Assembly (NCBI RefSeq): GCF_000313135.1
Contig: NW_004457380.1
Span: forward strand, 900,843-964,842
Reading direction: 5' to 3'
DNA: 64,000 nt
Source of the DNA: Acanthamoeba castellanii str. Neff
Lineage: Eukaryota; Discosea; Longamoebia; Acanthamoebidae
The notes below the pieces were generated by a model. The model ran no database searches. It saw nothing but the letters and a program-made list of their open reading frames with translations, and was not told the origin of the DNA. Every line of letters starts with the position of its first letter. Within the stretch, counting starts at the first letter, position 1. Of this stretch, positions 32,131 to 44,331 are shown in pieces. A program made the position numbers and the translations under genes.

Positions 32131-33669
32131 TCACGCCAGCAGACAACCGTTCTTCTTGTGGGTCGCCCGGGCATGGCTGTCCAGAGGTTTCCGGGGCGGA
32201 GCGGTGGCCGTTGCATCGAAGTCGTCGGCCACTTGATGCCCACAGTGGCCGAGGAAGCGCGCCACCTCGTCTCGGTAGCGGGGCCAGTTCATGGGCCAAA
32301 TGTACTGATGGCCGCCGGCGCAGAACAGCACCTTACGCTTCATGACCCGCCGCTGGCCGCCATCGGCGGCGTCGTCGGCCACCACGACTGCCTCGGTCAC
32401 CTCGTCGCTCACCCGGGCCTCCGGCTCGTGCGTGCCGTGTCTCTCCGCCACTTGCTGCAGGGCGTCGTCTGGCGGGGCGGTCGCCACGGGTTGGCCTTCT
32501 TCTCGCCAGCACGCCCACGCTCGCTCGTAGTTGGTGTTGGCCTCGCTGGGCGGCAGCGCCTGGTCATCTTCGCAGTGCAACAGCAGCACATTGCCCTACG
32601 CGACGTGACAGGGTCAGTTTCTCAGTAATGAACGAGCGAGAGCAGCTGTTGACGTGAGTACCCGATAGGGCTGCCACTTGCGATCCAGCGCGAGGACTCG
32701 GTCGCATGCAGTGCGCAGGGACGCACGCACCACGTCATGCTTCTCCTCCTCGCTGTCGCCTTGGTTGGCTCAGAGCCCGCGCCGCTTGTCTCCACGATAG
32801 AATCGTACAGGCCGAGTAGGTCGGCAGGTGTCATGTGCCGCACCATGAACGGGTACAGATCGCTCAGGCCGCTTTCGACGATGATGCCGCACAGGTCGGG
32901 AAAGCGGGCAGTCGCTTCGATCGTGAATACCGAGCCCATGGACCGCCCGAACACTGTGTGCGGCCAAGCTTCGAACGTTAGTAATCTCGATCCCAGGGGA
33001 CAGCCAGGGCCTATGGGAAGCGAACCGACGACATCGCCCGCAGGAACCGCGAGTGTGTTGAGCACGGCCGACACGTCATCGAGCATTGCGACCATGTGCA
33101 CCTCACCGCCGGACGACCCGTAGCCCCTGTACTCGACAAACAGCTGTTCGCGCAGCAGGAGATGAGCGGTGGATCAACGGTTGAACGAGATGATTGTGGG
33201 CAAGCGACGGGTGCAGGCCAGATCACGCACCACGTCCACTCCCATCTCGCGTAGGCAACCATACAGGGAAGGGATGCCCTCCACTGCCGGCGCCCGAACG
33301 TAGGAGGACACCAGCTCGCCGTTGCCGTGGAAGTGCACCACCGTCTTCTTGTTTGGGCTGGCCGTACGTTTAGTTGAGAATAAAAAGATGGAAGAGAGAC
33401 TGATGGGCGTACTGCTTGTTGGGGCTTCTGTAGTAATAGCACGACAGGGACGGTAGCGTTGGCTCCTCGCCCTTCTCCTTCGAGTCGTGGGGCACCGGTG
33501 CCCCCGCCAGGCTGTAGGTGGTCGGTACAGCCAAGGCAAAATGTGGCGGCAGCGGCTCGTCGTCCCTGCGTGGGTAGAACTGGTGACGGCTCACGATGGG
33601 ATGCCCTAACAGACCCTCATACCACCTCTGCCCCCGCACCACTTCATCTTCTTCGCCCTGCTCCATCAT
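32131..33669 (-). CDS. alpha/beta hydrolase (serine hydrolase), one apparent frame break
   Basis: Five exons from ATG 33669. The fold's landmarks occur in order: VVHFHGNGELVSSY (oxyanion HGNG), LFVEYRGYGSSGGEVHMVAM, the nucleophile elbow FGRSMGSV (G-x-S-x-G), LLLHCEDDQALPP (catalytic-Asp strand) and CAGGHQYIWPMNW (catalytic His). The substrate cannot be told; the family includes peptidase- and esterase-like enzymes. Near 32758-32762 the frame shifts by one base: the segment ending ETSGAGSEPTK continues, after one missing base, as GDSEEEKHDVVRASLR... up to a good donor before GNVLLLHCEDD. No intron explains it. The shift is either a consensus error or an inactivating change between the Ser and Asp/His residues. 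Confidence 0.75.
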
Positions 33670-33706
33670 TGCCTTTTCCTTTTATTTTCTCTTTTCTCTT
33701 TTAGCA

Positions 33707-36045
33707 TCAGTCCTCCTTGGCGGCGTTGGTGGTGTCTTCGGCTTCGGCGGCGGCCTCCCTGGGCGGTCTGCCCTTGTACTCAAAGGGCACCTCCGGTCGG
33801 TCGTTCCTCCAGTCATCCAACAGCTTCTCGTAGTCGATCAGGTACTGACTCTGCTTGGCCGTCCACTCGGCGAAACTGTACGCGCCGATGTGGGCCACAC
33901 ATCACACTGTCAGTACCCGCAGCAGGCTCGACGACGCGTACGGGGGAGGGTGCGTACACTTTGGTCTCCTTCTCGATGGCGGCGATGTGGGTGTAGATCT
34001 GCTCGCTCCGGAAGGCCTCCACCTGGTCCTTTATGCCCTCCCACGTGATGGGCTCGTAGCTTCGGCCCTTGCCCTCGTTGTACACCTTGTACACGCACTG
34101 TGGCCGGTGGAAACACGCACAATTAATTGCATGAATGAGCTTTCAAATGCCAAGCGCAGCAAGGCTTGAGCGTGGTTGGGGTGAGGTGTGTTGGCTTGTA
34201 GCTTGCAAGAGCGCGAGTGGTACCTGCTGCAACAAGAGTCCCTCCGAGGGCGCGGTCGGCACGGGCGCCTTGCGGACAAACGTGGCGTTGAGCACCTCCT
34301 TTGGCAGGTTGCGCTTGATCAAGAAGACGATCATGCCTAGATACCAGACATGCGCACACAGTTGAGATGACTGAATGTCCAGGACATGGCGAAGCAATGC
34401 GGTGCAGTGATCCCGGATCGTAGCAATACCGATCATGCGGCGGATCTGGTGCAGCATGAAGCTCTGGCCCTGAATCTCGAAGCGCACGAAGTCCACGCCA
34501 TCGACGGTGAACGGTCCAGAGCACTAATGCACCGCAACGCGCACGTGTGAGTGTTGCAACCCTGGAAGAGATGAAGGCAGAGGGCGCTAGAGGCGGAGAA
34601 AGAGGGGCGAGGGAGCTAACCTTGAAGCCGATGATGTATCTCTTGGCCGAGGCGTCGTTCTTGTCCATGCGGATGGTGTAGTTGAAGAAGTTGTTCGTTC
34701 CCTTGAACACCTCCAGGTATTCGTTGAGCTTGTCGATCAGCTCCGGCGTGACCTGGTAGTCCGGGATCTCCACCGGCACTACACCACAACACCACGCGAC
34801 GCCACACAAACATAGCTTAAATATCTGAGGCTCGCCTCAGCACCTGATCTAGGCCTGTGTCAACGCACCTGCAGCTCGGCAGCGGCGGCTTCACCTTCTT
34901 CGGCCGCTGCACACAGGGAACAGACGTCAGGGCTGAGCGTGAACAGGAAAAGAGGATGGGGAGGCGGCTGAGTGCAGGTGGGCGAGCAACGCGTACGTTG
35001 GGGCTTGGGCTCCTCGGGGGCGAGGATGTAGCCGGGCAGAAGGTACTCGTAGATACGCGAGTCGACGCTGTTCTTGGAGTCGAAGCCGCCCGTTGTGCGA
35101 CGAATAGCTACAGCGAGAAAAAGAGCCAAGCACATGAGGTCAGCGTCGCTGGTGTGTGTGTGTGTCGTGTGTGTGTGTGTGTGTGGTTACCAAATACGCG
35201 GATGTCGTCGGGCAGGTTGGCGTTGATCCTGTCCAGCACGCCCGGAGGGTCGAGCACCATGTGCACGCAGAAACAGACAAGACAGATTAGCAGCAACAAC
35301 TACAACAGCAGCAGCACGTCCCCCTCAACGCATCGCAATCGCCGGCCCACTCACTCCACCAGGGCCACACTCACACTTGACACTCACACTGGGTGCACCT
35401 ATCTTTAGCGAGACGACGTTGAGGCACGCATGCACGCCCTTGTCGGTGCGAGCGCAACGCTGCCAGTTGACCTTGGTAAAGGAGCCGGCGTTCCACTCGT
35501 CGATGCCGCCGGCCTTGACGATGGCCCGCTCGAGTTCCGATTCGATCGTCTTGAACCCAGGGTTACTGCAGTTCGTGTCCATCAGATGGTGGGTGGGTGT
35601 GGTGTCGTCCCATGCGCCCTGTGCGGCGTGTGCGGTGATGTATGCACGTCGTGTGGAAGGCGTGTACCGCTGCAAACCGACGTAGTTGGTGCCCTTGTAG
35701 CCCAGCAACAGACCCACCTTTCGCTTGGGGTACCGCACCTTCTTCTGGTCGCCTCCATCCGCTGAAGAAATAGATTAAATAAACAATAAATAGTAAAAGA
35801 ATCAGGAGAATTGATTTGATGATTATAAAGAAGGTACCGGCCAAGTCGGTCTCCTTCTCCTTGTCCTTGCTGTCCTCGAGCTTGGGCTTCTTGGCGTCGG
35901 CAGCCACAGCCGACTGGTCCTCCGGCGCCGTCTGTGCCGTCGCCTCGCCCGAGGCAGCAGGGGCCTCTGCCACTGGCGTGGACGTGGTGGTGCCTGCAGG
36001 CTGTTCCTCCTCCTTTTGATTGATTTCGTCAAAGGCCCTCTTCAT
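33707..36045 (-). CDS. PUS1: tRNA pseudouridine synthase, PUS1/TruA family
   Basis: Converts uridine to pseudouridine in tRNA (and other RNAs in the PUS1 group). About eleven exons from MKRAFDEINQK (ATG at 36045). After a ~70-residue acidic/Ala lead comes RKVGLLLGYKGTNYVGLQR, the TruA first strand. The catalytic loop is NWQRCARTDKGVHACLNVVS (nucleophile Asp in RTDKGVHA). Later blocks are LDRINANLPDDIRVF, DSRIYEYLLPGYILAPEEPK, FEIQGQSFMLHQIRRMIG (family MLHQIRRMIG signature) and LIKRNLPKEVLNATFVRKAP. The C-terminal tail is charged (LIDYEKLLDDWRND...). The eukaryotic-type long spacing between the RTD loop and MLHQIR favours PUS1 over bacterial TruA. It is head-to-tail with the hydrolase gene. 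Confidence 0.92.
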
Positions 36046-36583
36046 CTTGAGCTCCGAAAGATTTACAACCGACTGTTGAAAATGGCTAGCGTATCGCGAT
36101 TGCGGGAGATGATGGCGAGCGAAGAGAAGGCCCGAAGGTGGAGGAGGAAGGGAGGGCGAAGAGGAGATCAAAAATCGAAAAATGCTGCCCCGCTTCACCT
36201 TGGCTGATCGCGATCTCGAGATTGGTTTGAAACAACTCCGAGAAATCTTTCGAAAGAATTTTGTTTTGGGGTTTCAATTTGAAATTACACAGCCCAGGCC
36301 AGGGTTGGTGTGGAATGGATTGTATGTTACAGCTGCCTCACAGGAGCCTTGTCTTGCGTGTTGTTCATCGTTTCGTCTTGTCTCGTTTCGTTAGCTATGT
36401 CCTCTTCCTCATTCCTCCTTTTGCACGTTCTCGCTCCCTCATTAATCAATCACGCCACGCCGTCGGCCGGTTGGGCCTCTCCTCCGAGTGTTGTTGGTGT
36501 TGTTCGGAGGCTCTGGAATCTCACAGGTCGGGCGTACCACACACGAGGTGGAGGAGGACTGGAGCTGCAGCGCTCCCTCCTCG
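36046..36583. other. gap between PUS1 and Ras genes, no gene seen
   Basis: Both flanking genes are on the reverse strand. This should hold the PUS1 promoter and leader and the Ras 3' UTR. Only short unsupported frames are present. Confidence 0.4.
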
Positions 36584-37466
36584 TCAGGAGAGTACACACT
36601 TGACGCCGCCGAGCGTGGGTTTGGAGACTCCGACGCGCGACCCGCGCTTGCTCCCCTTCTTGTCGTCCTTGCCCCGCCTCGGCGAGTCGAGCATGTTGTT
36701 CTGCTCCTCCTCCTTCTGTCGGATGAAGTCCATGTTGGCCCTCATGTTCCTCACCAGCTGCGCGAAAAAAGAGAGGCATCAGTTTCACCGGCACCACCGC
36801 AGACAAACACCAAACACACGCAATGGAACACGCATTGGTGTCGTACCGTGTTGAAGGCCTCTTCCACGTTGACCCTCGTCTGCGTGCGTGCGTGCCCAAA
36901 TCGAGCGCGAACAAAGGGCGGTGAGTGTCAGCAATTGATGCATCAACGGCTGATAGCGCCCGTGTTGCTAGGTCGAGTTACCTTGGCTGACGTTTCGAAG
37001 AAGGGACAATTTAGCTTCTGGGCGAGCGCCTGTCCGTCTTCCTTCGACACCTCCCTCGCGTCCTCCATGTCCGCCTTGTTACCACAGATCACGACCGGGT
37101 ATCCATCTGATATCAACCCACACCAACACCAACCCACCACGCACCACAAAGGTCGCCGACCAATCAGCGGACCGAACACCAACTATCTTCGTGTGCTGGC
37201 AATCTCGAGTTTTAACACGTACCGGAATCCTTCACTCGTAGGATCTGATCCCTGAAGCTGGGCAGAGAATTGAAAGATTCTCTGTTGTGTGTGCATGTGC
37301 GTGTGTGCGTGTGTGGTGTTGGATGCTGGGTTCAACCACACGCGGATTCAAAGTAGGGAGAAAGGGGTGAGACGCCGGCGTACTTGCTGGTGATGGCGTA
37401 GACGAGGACGAAGCCGTTCCCAGAGCGAATGTACTGACTGCGCATCACACTATACTCCTCCTGGCC

Positions 37467-37502
<36 letters not shown>

Positions 37503-38229
37503 ACCGCGACCACCGAGTAAGACGCTGGTCTTCGCGCGCCAGCACACGACAACGTTGGACTGATGGGGCTAGGGTAAGCTGGCTGTACCTGCTGTGTCGA
37601 GGATATCCTGCGTGAAGGCAAGCCGTAACGCAACGCAACGCAACGCAACGTTCAAGGGCGATCATGTGAGACGGTTGTGATGAAGAAAGAATGAAAGGGA
37701 AGAGAAGGAGAGCGCACCAGCACGGTGACCATGTCGTCGAGGTTGACCGTCTTCGAATAATTGCTCTCAATTGTTGGGTCTGGAAGGGCGTGGCAGAAAA
37801 GAAGGGAGTGCAGTGAGCAAAAAGGCGACAGACACCCGTGCACACCAGAACTGAAAGAGGCCACCAACCAGAGTGCGTAGCGTGGCAAGAACTGAAATAA
37901 AAGCGGAACCAATAAAACAATAATAATAATAAATCAAAACAGAAAATGGCGCGTACCATACTCTTTGACGAAGAAGTGCTGCGGCAACAAGAAGTGAAAA
38001 ACGAGTTGTTAGCGTAACCAAAAATTGTGATAATTATTGTTATTTTTGCCAATAATTATTTTATCATTTTAATTTGCCCTTGGGCATAGCCGTTGGAGGG
38101 GGGGGGCGGAAAACGAAAAGCGAAGACGAAAACGAAGCGGGGGGGGAGCGATACTTGAGAGTACTGGATCGTGAGGGCGCTCTTGCCCACGCCGCCCTCG
38201 CCAAGAACGACTATCTTAAAAAGCGACAT
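36584..38229 (-). CDS. Ras-family small GTPase
   Basis: About 215 residues from nine or ten short exons. G1 is [20 protein letters not shown]. The effector loop is [15 protein letters not shown], close to classical Ras YDPTIEDSY. G3 is [16 protein letters not shown]4 is [10 protein letters not shown]5 is FFETSAK. The switch and [14 protein letters not shown] segments match the Ras rather than the Rho/Rab branches. The C-terminus is basic ([14 protein letters not shown]) and ends CVLS, a farnesylation-type CAAX box, so it should be plasma-membrane bound. Intron 1 includes an AT-rich stretch (37900-38080); another intron has a (CA)n run at 37468-37500. The LisH-RasGEF in this window is a candidate activator (inference). 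Confidence 0.93.
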
Positions 38230-38709
38230 CTACGAGACACGCGTGCAAGGTCTTCCTTCTCGCTTTGCCACTGCAATGAAACAGAAAAACTAGTTTTGGA
38301 AAAATAAACTGTAGAGAGCAGTACCACGCCTGGTAACGCCAAGCTTGGACCCCCCCTCACACCGTAACTTCACTCAACCGCGGCCGCGCAACGACATACC
38401 TGAACGAACGCGTGGGGCAGTGCCAAGGAGGAGCGGCAAGCGAGAGCGGGGCGAAAAGGGAGGCAAAAGCTCAACTCGCAGTCCCTCAGGAGAAAGTGCC
38501 GGTAGGCCCGAAAATGGCGCTGTAGAACCACAACACGACTGTGCGAGCATGACCTGTCATTCATTCCCGCCGCGCCACACACGTGCGTGAGCTTGTTGTG
38601 GTTGGAACGTTGGAGCGGCAAGCTTACAAGTTGTGTGACGAACAAGTGCGTCTGCGGCCAAGCTGCGATGTGTCACACTGACCGCAGGCCCGTCAGACTT
38701 GCGCCGAGC
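38230..38709. other. gap between Ras and PSAT genes, no gene seen
   Basis: Promoter/leader of the Ras gene and 3' UTR of the aminotransferase gene. No supported open frame or RNA gene. Confidence 0.4.
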
Positions 38710-40518
38710 TCAGTGGAGGTGCTTGTCCTCGAATTCGGAGAGGAAGGTAGTGAGCTCGTCGATGGCCTCCTCGGGCAGGGCGTTGTAGAGCGAGGCGCGC
38801 ATGCCGCCCACCGTGCGGTAGCCCTTGAGGTTGAGCAGGCCCCGCGCCTCGGCCTCCTTCACCAACTGCGCTTCGAGCGCCGTGTCCCACGTCTTGTCAT
38901 CGCCACCTAATCCACCGTATACGCACAGGCACCATCGCGTTCAGCCCATCCGGCCCATCGCACACGCGCACACACCACCGCGCACGCACGGGCGGGGGTA
39001 GGCGTACCGTCAGAGCCGACGGCGCGCACCCGGAAGTCCACGTTCATGCGCGAACGGAACTCGTTGGTCACGGGCGCGCGGTAGAGCTTGCTTTGGTCGA
39101 GGAACGCGTAGAGCTTCTCGCTCTTCCGTTCGTTCCTTCGTCCGATCTCGTCCAAACCGCCGATCTTCAGCTGCACGAGGGAGGGAGGGGGGGGCGATCA
39201 GCCAGAGCAGCCCACAAAAAGAAGTGCACAGCGGTCGCTGCGACCTGGAAGGAGAGGTACCAGCCAGTCGAAGCAGAGGCCGGCCATGTAGATGGCGTAG
39301 ACGGGCGGAGTGTTGAGGCACGACTCGTTCTCCACCATCTTCTTCCAGTCGAACACGCTGGGAATGAAGTCCTTCCAGTTGTTTCCTCCTGGTCACACAT
39401 GTTTTTTTTATCAACGAGTGGTAAGAGAACCGCACACGCACACGCCAACAGCGCGTTGGCATGTGAAGAAGAGCAAGGGGATACCCTTTCGGTCCTTGAC
39501 CGTGAGCATGTCATCGCGCACGATGCCGATGGTCAAACCGGCAATGCCGACGTTCTTCTGCGCACCGCCATAGACGACGGCGTACTGCGAGACGTCGACG
39601 GGACGCGAGAAGAAGTTGGACGACATGTCCACCACGACGGGTACGTCGACCTTGTTCGCCTCCCGCGCAAAGTAGTCCGCAGGGAACTCGACGCCTGGCG
39701 CGCCGCACAACCGATCAGCTCATGGGCTCAGCCTTGATAAACATCCGTGTGTGTGTGTGTGTGTGTGGTGTGTGTGTGTTGGCCTTGGCTGTACCATGCA
39801 CGGTCTCGTTGTCGCAGTAGTGGAGGTAGGCAGCCGAGGGGTTGGTCTTCCAGGTCGAGCGCTCGGGCACGGTGGTGAAGCCCGAGTCGGTGGCGTCCGC
39901 CACGATGTTGACGTCGCAGTACATCTTGGCCTCCGCGGCGGCCTTGGCGGACCAGTTGCCCGTGACGAGGTAGTCGGCCGTGGTCTTGTCGCCCAGCAGG
40001 TTGAGCGGCACCGACGCAAACATGCCCATGCCGCCGCCCTGCAGGAACATCACCTTGTAGCCATCGCTCACGTTCCTACAATTGGTGCAAGTGCGACGTA
40101 GTCGGTCGACGTCTGTCAGCACCGGCCCGGCCGTGGGCAGTGATGGTGGTGATGGTGATGATGAGTGGCGTTGTGGGGGGCGTACAGGAGCTGGCGCAGG
40201 TCTTTCTCGGCCTTGTGCAAGATGGAGATAAAGTCCTTCCCTCGGTGCGACATCTCCATCACGCTCATCCCCGTGCCATTCCTGCCACACATACGCACGA
40301 GAGCACAGTGAGCATACACAGGAAGATTTGGCTCGCTCACCAACCTCAGCCCTGAATGCAGATCTGCGGATCAGCTCAGCTCGAGCAGATCTCACGTGTG
40401 CGCATTACCAGTTGAGCGTTTCCTGCGCGGCCTGCTCCAGCACAGAGGTGGGCAGCGTGGCAGGCCCAGCGCTGAAGTTGTAGGTGCGCGATCTCCTTCG
40501 TTCCTCCTTTGTGGCCAT
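38710..40518 (-). CDS. PSAT1: phosphoserine aminotransferase
   Basis: PLP enzyme of serine synthesis (3-phosphohydroxypyruvate + glutamate to phosphoserine; EC 2.6.1.52), cytosolic. Family blocks in order: [20 protein letters not shown] at the N-terminus, [40 protein letters not shown], a long middle exon ([40 protein letters not shown]), [19 protein letters not shown] and [20 protein letters not shown]. That last block carries the PLP-binding Lys in GAQKN. The end is [34 protein letters not shown]. About 390 residues, normal for the family. Introns carry (GT)n tracts. The stop of the neighbouring TPR gene lies only 67 bp upstream of the ATG. Confidence 0.95.
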
Positions 40519-40585
40519 CTTCGCCCTTACCGATTTTTATGTTTATATTATATTTTTTTATTTCCATTTTTTTAATCGTTTTATT

Positions 40586-42328
40586 TTATGTCTTGCCCGC
40601 CAGCGCACGCTGGCAGTGTGCGATGGCCTCCTGCACCTGCTGTCGCTGGACCTCGGCCGCCGGGTGCTGGCCCGGTGACCCGGTGGCCAGCCTGGCTTTC
40701 TCCTCAGCTTGAAGGTAGAGCTGGAGATCGGCGATGGCGTCGGCGAAGCGGCCGCCGAACAGGTAGCACTGGCCGCGTAGGAGGCGGACCAGGTGGTTGC
40801 CGCCGGCCGAGTGTCGCAGGGCGAGGTCGCAGTCGCGCAGGCAGTCGTCGTACCGCTCCGCCGCGAACGTGCTCGCCGCCCGCTTGCAGTATAGATCGCT
40901 AAGCAGCGCTCGATCTTCGCCGAGCATGGCGGCGTCCAGTGATGGCGAGTCGTCGGTCTCCTTGAGCTCGGCGGCGGTGGTGGTGGGCAGCGCGATCTCG
41001 GCCAGGTGGATGGCGTGGTCGAGGGCCTCGAGGGCATGGGCCATGTCGCCCGCGGCCTGCAGGTAGACGCCCTTGAAGCTGTGCGCCGCCACCAGGTCCC
41101 GGAGCCGCCTCTGAGCCTGCTGCACCTTGATCGGGTCGACTTCCTGTGGTGACGCCCCAGCCTCAGCTGTGCTGGCAGCACCAGTGGCGGCGGTTTCTCC
41201 CTGCACAGGCTGCGGCTGTTCTTGCTCCTGCTCCTGCTGCTTTTGGATGCGGTCCCACGCCTCGGTGGCGAAGCGCAGAGATAGGTCGAGCGCCTTCCTC
41301 GCAGTCTTCATGTGCCCTTTGAGCGTCCGCACCTTGGCCAGCCCTGCGTCAAGAATGCGAAGAAGGCAGAGAGGCCACAGGCGAGTGAGTACGCAACGGC
41401 GAGTGTGCTTCAGCTCTGATGGTGAATCGGGCGGGCATGGGTTGGTACCGAGCCATGCTCCTGCGCTGCGCTCTTCCATGGTGATGATGGCCTTGTAGTC
41501 CTCCGCGGCCTCGCGCACTTGCCCACGGCGCAAGTACAGATCTCCGCGCTCGCCCAGGGCGGCCACGTTCTGCCCAACACGACAAACAGAGAGACGGTCG
41601 TCAGCCTCCAGCCTGCGTGTCCCAGAACACTCTTAAGAGTGTGCAATGTGTGGTCACGCTCGAGAGGGGCGCGAGGTGGTACCCGCGGGTGTGCGTCCAA
41701 CACGTTGCTCAGCTGGCTCATAGCCTCGTCCGGCTTGCCCAGAGCGAGCAGGCATCGCGCCACGGCCACGCACGTATGCGGGTGACCAGGTACACATCGA
41801 AGCACCTGCAATGTGCCGCCACCACATGCCACACACGACACACACCGCACACGTGAGCTCCCATGTGTCACAAAAGCGAGAGTTGTAGGCACGACGCGCC
41901 TCTTGGTAGGCGGCGAGAGCTTCCTCCGGGCGACCGGCACGGGCCAGGAGGTGTGCTCGCGCGGTGTGGGCCGAGGGGAGGTCCGGGTGCTGCGCTGCCA
42001 CTTGGTCGTAGGTCTGGAGTGCGGCGGCCCACCTGCCGCCGGCCTCCTCGCGTTGGCCGGCCAGCAGCAACGCCTCCGCCTTCTCGAGTTCAGGGGCCGC
42101 ACCATCAGGCTGGGCACCACCAGCTGTACTGCTGTCGCCAGTGCTCGATCGTTCGGAGGCCGACGATGAAGTTGAAGATGAATTTGGTGCGGATGAAGAT
42201 GGGGAATGCGTAGTGAGTAGCCGCCCCAAGCATGGAGATCGAGTTGTAAGTGGCAGTGCTGACGTCAAGGCCTGATTTCTCGTAACGCCGAGGCGGCACA
42301 GGCTCCTCATGCTTCTCATCTGTTTCAT
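40586..42328 (-). CDS. TPR-repeat protein, probable mitochondrial presequence
   Basis: About 480 residues. From ATG 42328 the first ~50 residues (MKQMRSMRSLCRLGVTRNQA, then LTSALPLTTRSPCLGRLLTT) are rich in Arg/Ser/Thr/Leu with no acids, as in mitochondrial presequences. A Ser-rich linker follows, then TPR-like helix pairs: RWAALQTYDQVAAQ-type, ARAHLLARAGRPEEALAAYQ, VARCLLALGKPDEAMSQLSN, LGERGDLYLRRGQVREAAED and LVRLLRGQCYLFGGRFADAI. The C-terminal half (exon 41343-40586) has Gln/Glu runs and four-helix TPR texture. No specific family recognised. It is divergent from the rRNA methyltransferase gene with 76 bp between ATGs. Confidence 0.75.
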
Positions 42329-42404
42329 CTTGCAACTGTGCAGCACAAGCAATTTCTTGGAAGGCGATTGTTTTCCAATTGAATTTAAATCTGTACCGGA
42401 GGAG
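42329..42404. promoter_or_regulatory. very short bidirectional promoter region
   Basis: Only 76 bp separate the ATG of the reverse TPR gene from the ATG of the forward methyltransferase gene. Both start codons are supported by continuous frames, so the two promoters must overlap or reach into coding sequence. No specific factor site was recognised. Confidence 0.5.
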
Positions 42405-44331
42405 ATGGCAAGAGGAAGAGGCGGAGGAAGAGGTGGCGGCAGTGGCGGCGGTCGTGGGAAAGGGCCTCGTCGCGCCCCTCGCGCATCACCGGCGGCCTTC
42501 GGCGGAGCTTCAGCTTCATCTTCTATCAGCTCAACATCTTCATCTTCATTCTTGGCGATTAACAAATTGCTACACGCTGCCAATTGCAATCCGAAATCGG
42601 TCGGTCCCTACACCAACAAGCTCGACATCTTGATCGTGGGCGATGGCGATCTGTCGTTCTCCCGCGCGCTGGCCTACTCCATCGGTGGCTCGCGATTGAC
42701 CGCCACCTGCTACGACTCCCTCAACGCATTCAAGTCCAAGTACCGATCATCGCTTGCGAACATCAGCGAGCTGAAGCAGCTCGAAGTGCAGACCTACTTT
42801 GGCGTCGATGCCACGCGGCTGGAGGAACAGAAGTGGCTCAACGATCCCAAGAAGGCCACGGAGCGGAAGCAGTACCATCGCATCGTCTTCAACTTCCCAC
42901 ACGCCGGGCAAGATGACGAAGAGTCGAGGGCCGCCGCCGTCCCTAGATCGAAGAAGACCAAGACCAAGAAGCCGAAACACGCTGGCGACGATGTTGACAA
43001 GAAGAAGAGGAAGCGAGGCGTGGGTGGCGGCAACATCCCTCAGCACGAGATCGTGAAACGGTACGTCATCTGCTCCGGCACCTCGTGTGGTGTGTGTTGT
43101 GTGTCGTGTCGTGTGTCGTGTTCTCAAACGGATGTGGCATTCCTTCCGTCGCGAACGTGTTCAGGAACCAGAAGCTGCTCTACGAGTTCTTCGTGTCGGC
43201 TGCGCCGTGGCTGCTGCCGGGCGGCTTGGGCCAGATCCACGTGGCCCTCCGCACATCGACGCACTACAAGCAGTGGGACATCGAAGAGCTCGCACGCAAG
43301 GCCGGCCTCGTACTTAAGAAGACGGTTCGTGCGGTGGGTGTGGTGTGTGTCGTTGTGTGTGTGTCGGCGTGTGCGTACGATGGAATGTATGTGTGGTCTT
43401 TCTAAAACGATGGTACCAATGAGCAGGAGCCGTTCCAAGCATCGCTCTTCCCCGGCTATGAGAACAAACGAACGGCCTCAGCTGACCTGGTTCGCGGCGC
43501 TCCCGCCACAGGTATGTAGCGCTGTCGCTATCGAAGCGTGTTGCGTGTCGTGTTGGGCGCGGAGACTGAACGCGAACACCTCGTCTTTGACACAACGGCA
43601 TCTCTTCTCACACAGATAACGCCGAGATCTACATGTTCATTTGGCCGGGAGCCACCTCGCCACCGCTGCCCCAGTGGCCCACTGAAGTTGAGGAGGACGA
43701 GGATGAAGAGTCTAGCGCCGAGGAGGAGGAGGAAGAAGACATGGAAGAGGACGACAATGACGACGGAGATGGAGAAGAAGTGGAGGAGCAGCCAAAGGCG
43801 AAAGCGAAGCCGCAGCCGCAGCGACTCTCAAACAGAATCCAGGCCAAGAGGCAGCAGAAGGGGCCTGTCCAGGCCGGCGACGCCGAGGGCGGCAGCCGCA
43901 GGGACAATAACAAGCGCAAGGAGAGAGTGGAGGACACGCGCGGCAGCAGCAGCAACAACAAGAGCAAGCAAAGCCAGAAGCAGCCCGCCAACAAGAACAA
44001 CAAGCGAAAGGAGAGAGATGAGGAAGATGGCGGCGGAAACAAGAAAGGACAGACGAATGGCGGCGGCCCGGCGAAGAAGGCCAAGGTTGACGGCGGCGGC
44101 GGCGGCCCGGCGAAGAATGGCAAGGCCGAAGGCGGTGGAGATGGGCTGACGAGAAAGGAGAGACGAGCCCTGCGCGGCGGCGGCCGAGGCGGCCGGGGTC
44201 GGGGCGGCGGCAGAGGTGAGGCCGGTGGTCGGGGCGGCCGTGAAGGCGGCGGCGGAAGGGGTCGGGGCGGCGGTCGCGGTGGCGGACGTGGTGGCCGAGG
44301 AGGACGCGGCGGCCGTGGGGGCAGAGCATAA
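42405..44331 (+). CDS. 25S/28S rRNA uridine-N3 methyltransferase-like (DUF2431, BMT5-type)
   Basis: Rossmann-fold SAM methyltransferase of the BMT5 group, which methylates a uridine of large-subunit rRNA in yeast. Four exons. An RGG-type start (ARGRGGGRGGGSGGGRGKG) precedes LDILIVGDGDLSFSRALAYS (family VGDGDFSFS motif), LTATCYDSLNAFKSKYRSSL, VDATRLEEQKWLND and YHRIVFNFPHAGQDDEESRA (NFPH motif). A Lys-rich insert follows, then QKLLYEFFVSAAPWLLPGGL, IHVALRTSTHYKQWDIEELA and LFPGYENKRT. The C-terminal third is an acidic block, Lys/Asn stretches and a long RGG box ending GGRGGRGGRGGRGGRA, fitting a nucleolar RNA-binding protein. RGG tails at both ends are more than the yeast protein has. Confidence 0.87.

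Noticed and set aside
32131..33669. Intron to explain the frame change in the hydrolase
   Set aside because: No GT..AG pair of reasonable length bridges the two frames near 32760 without removing clear coding sequence.
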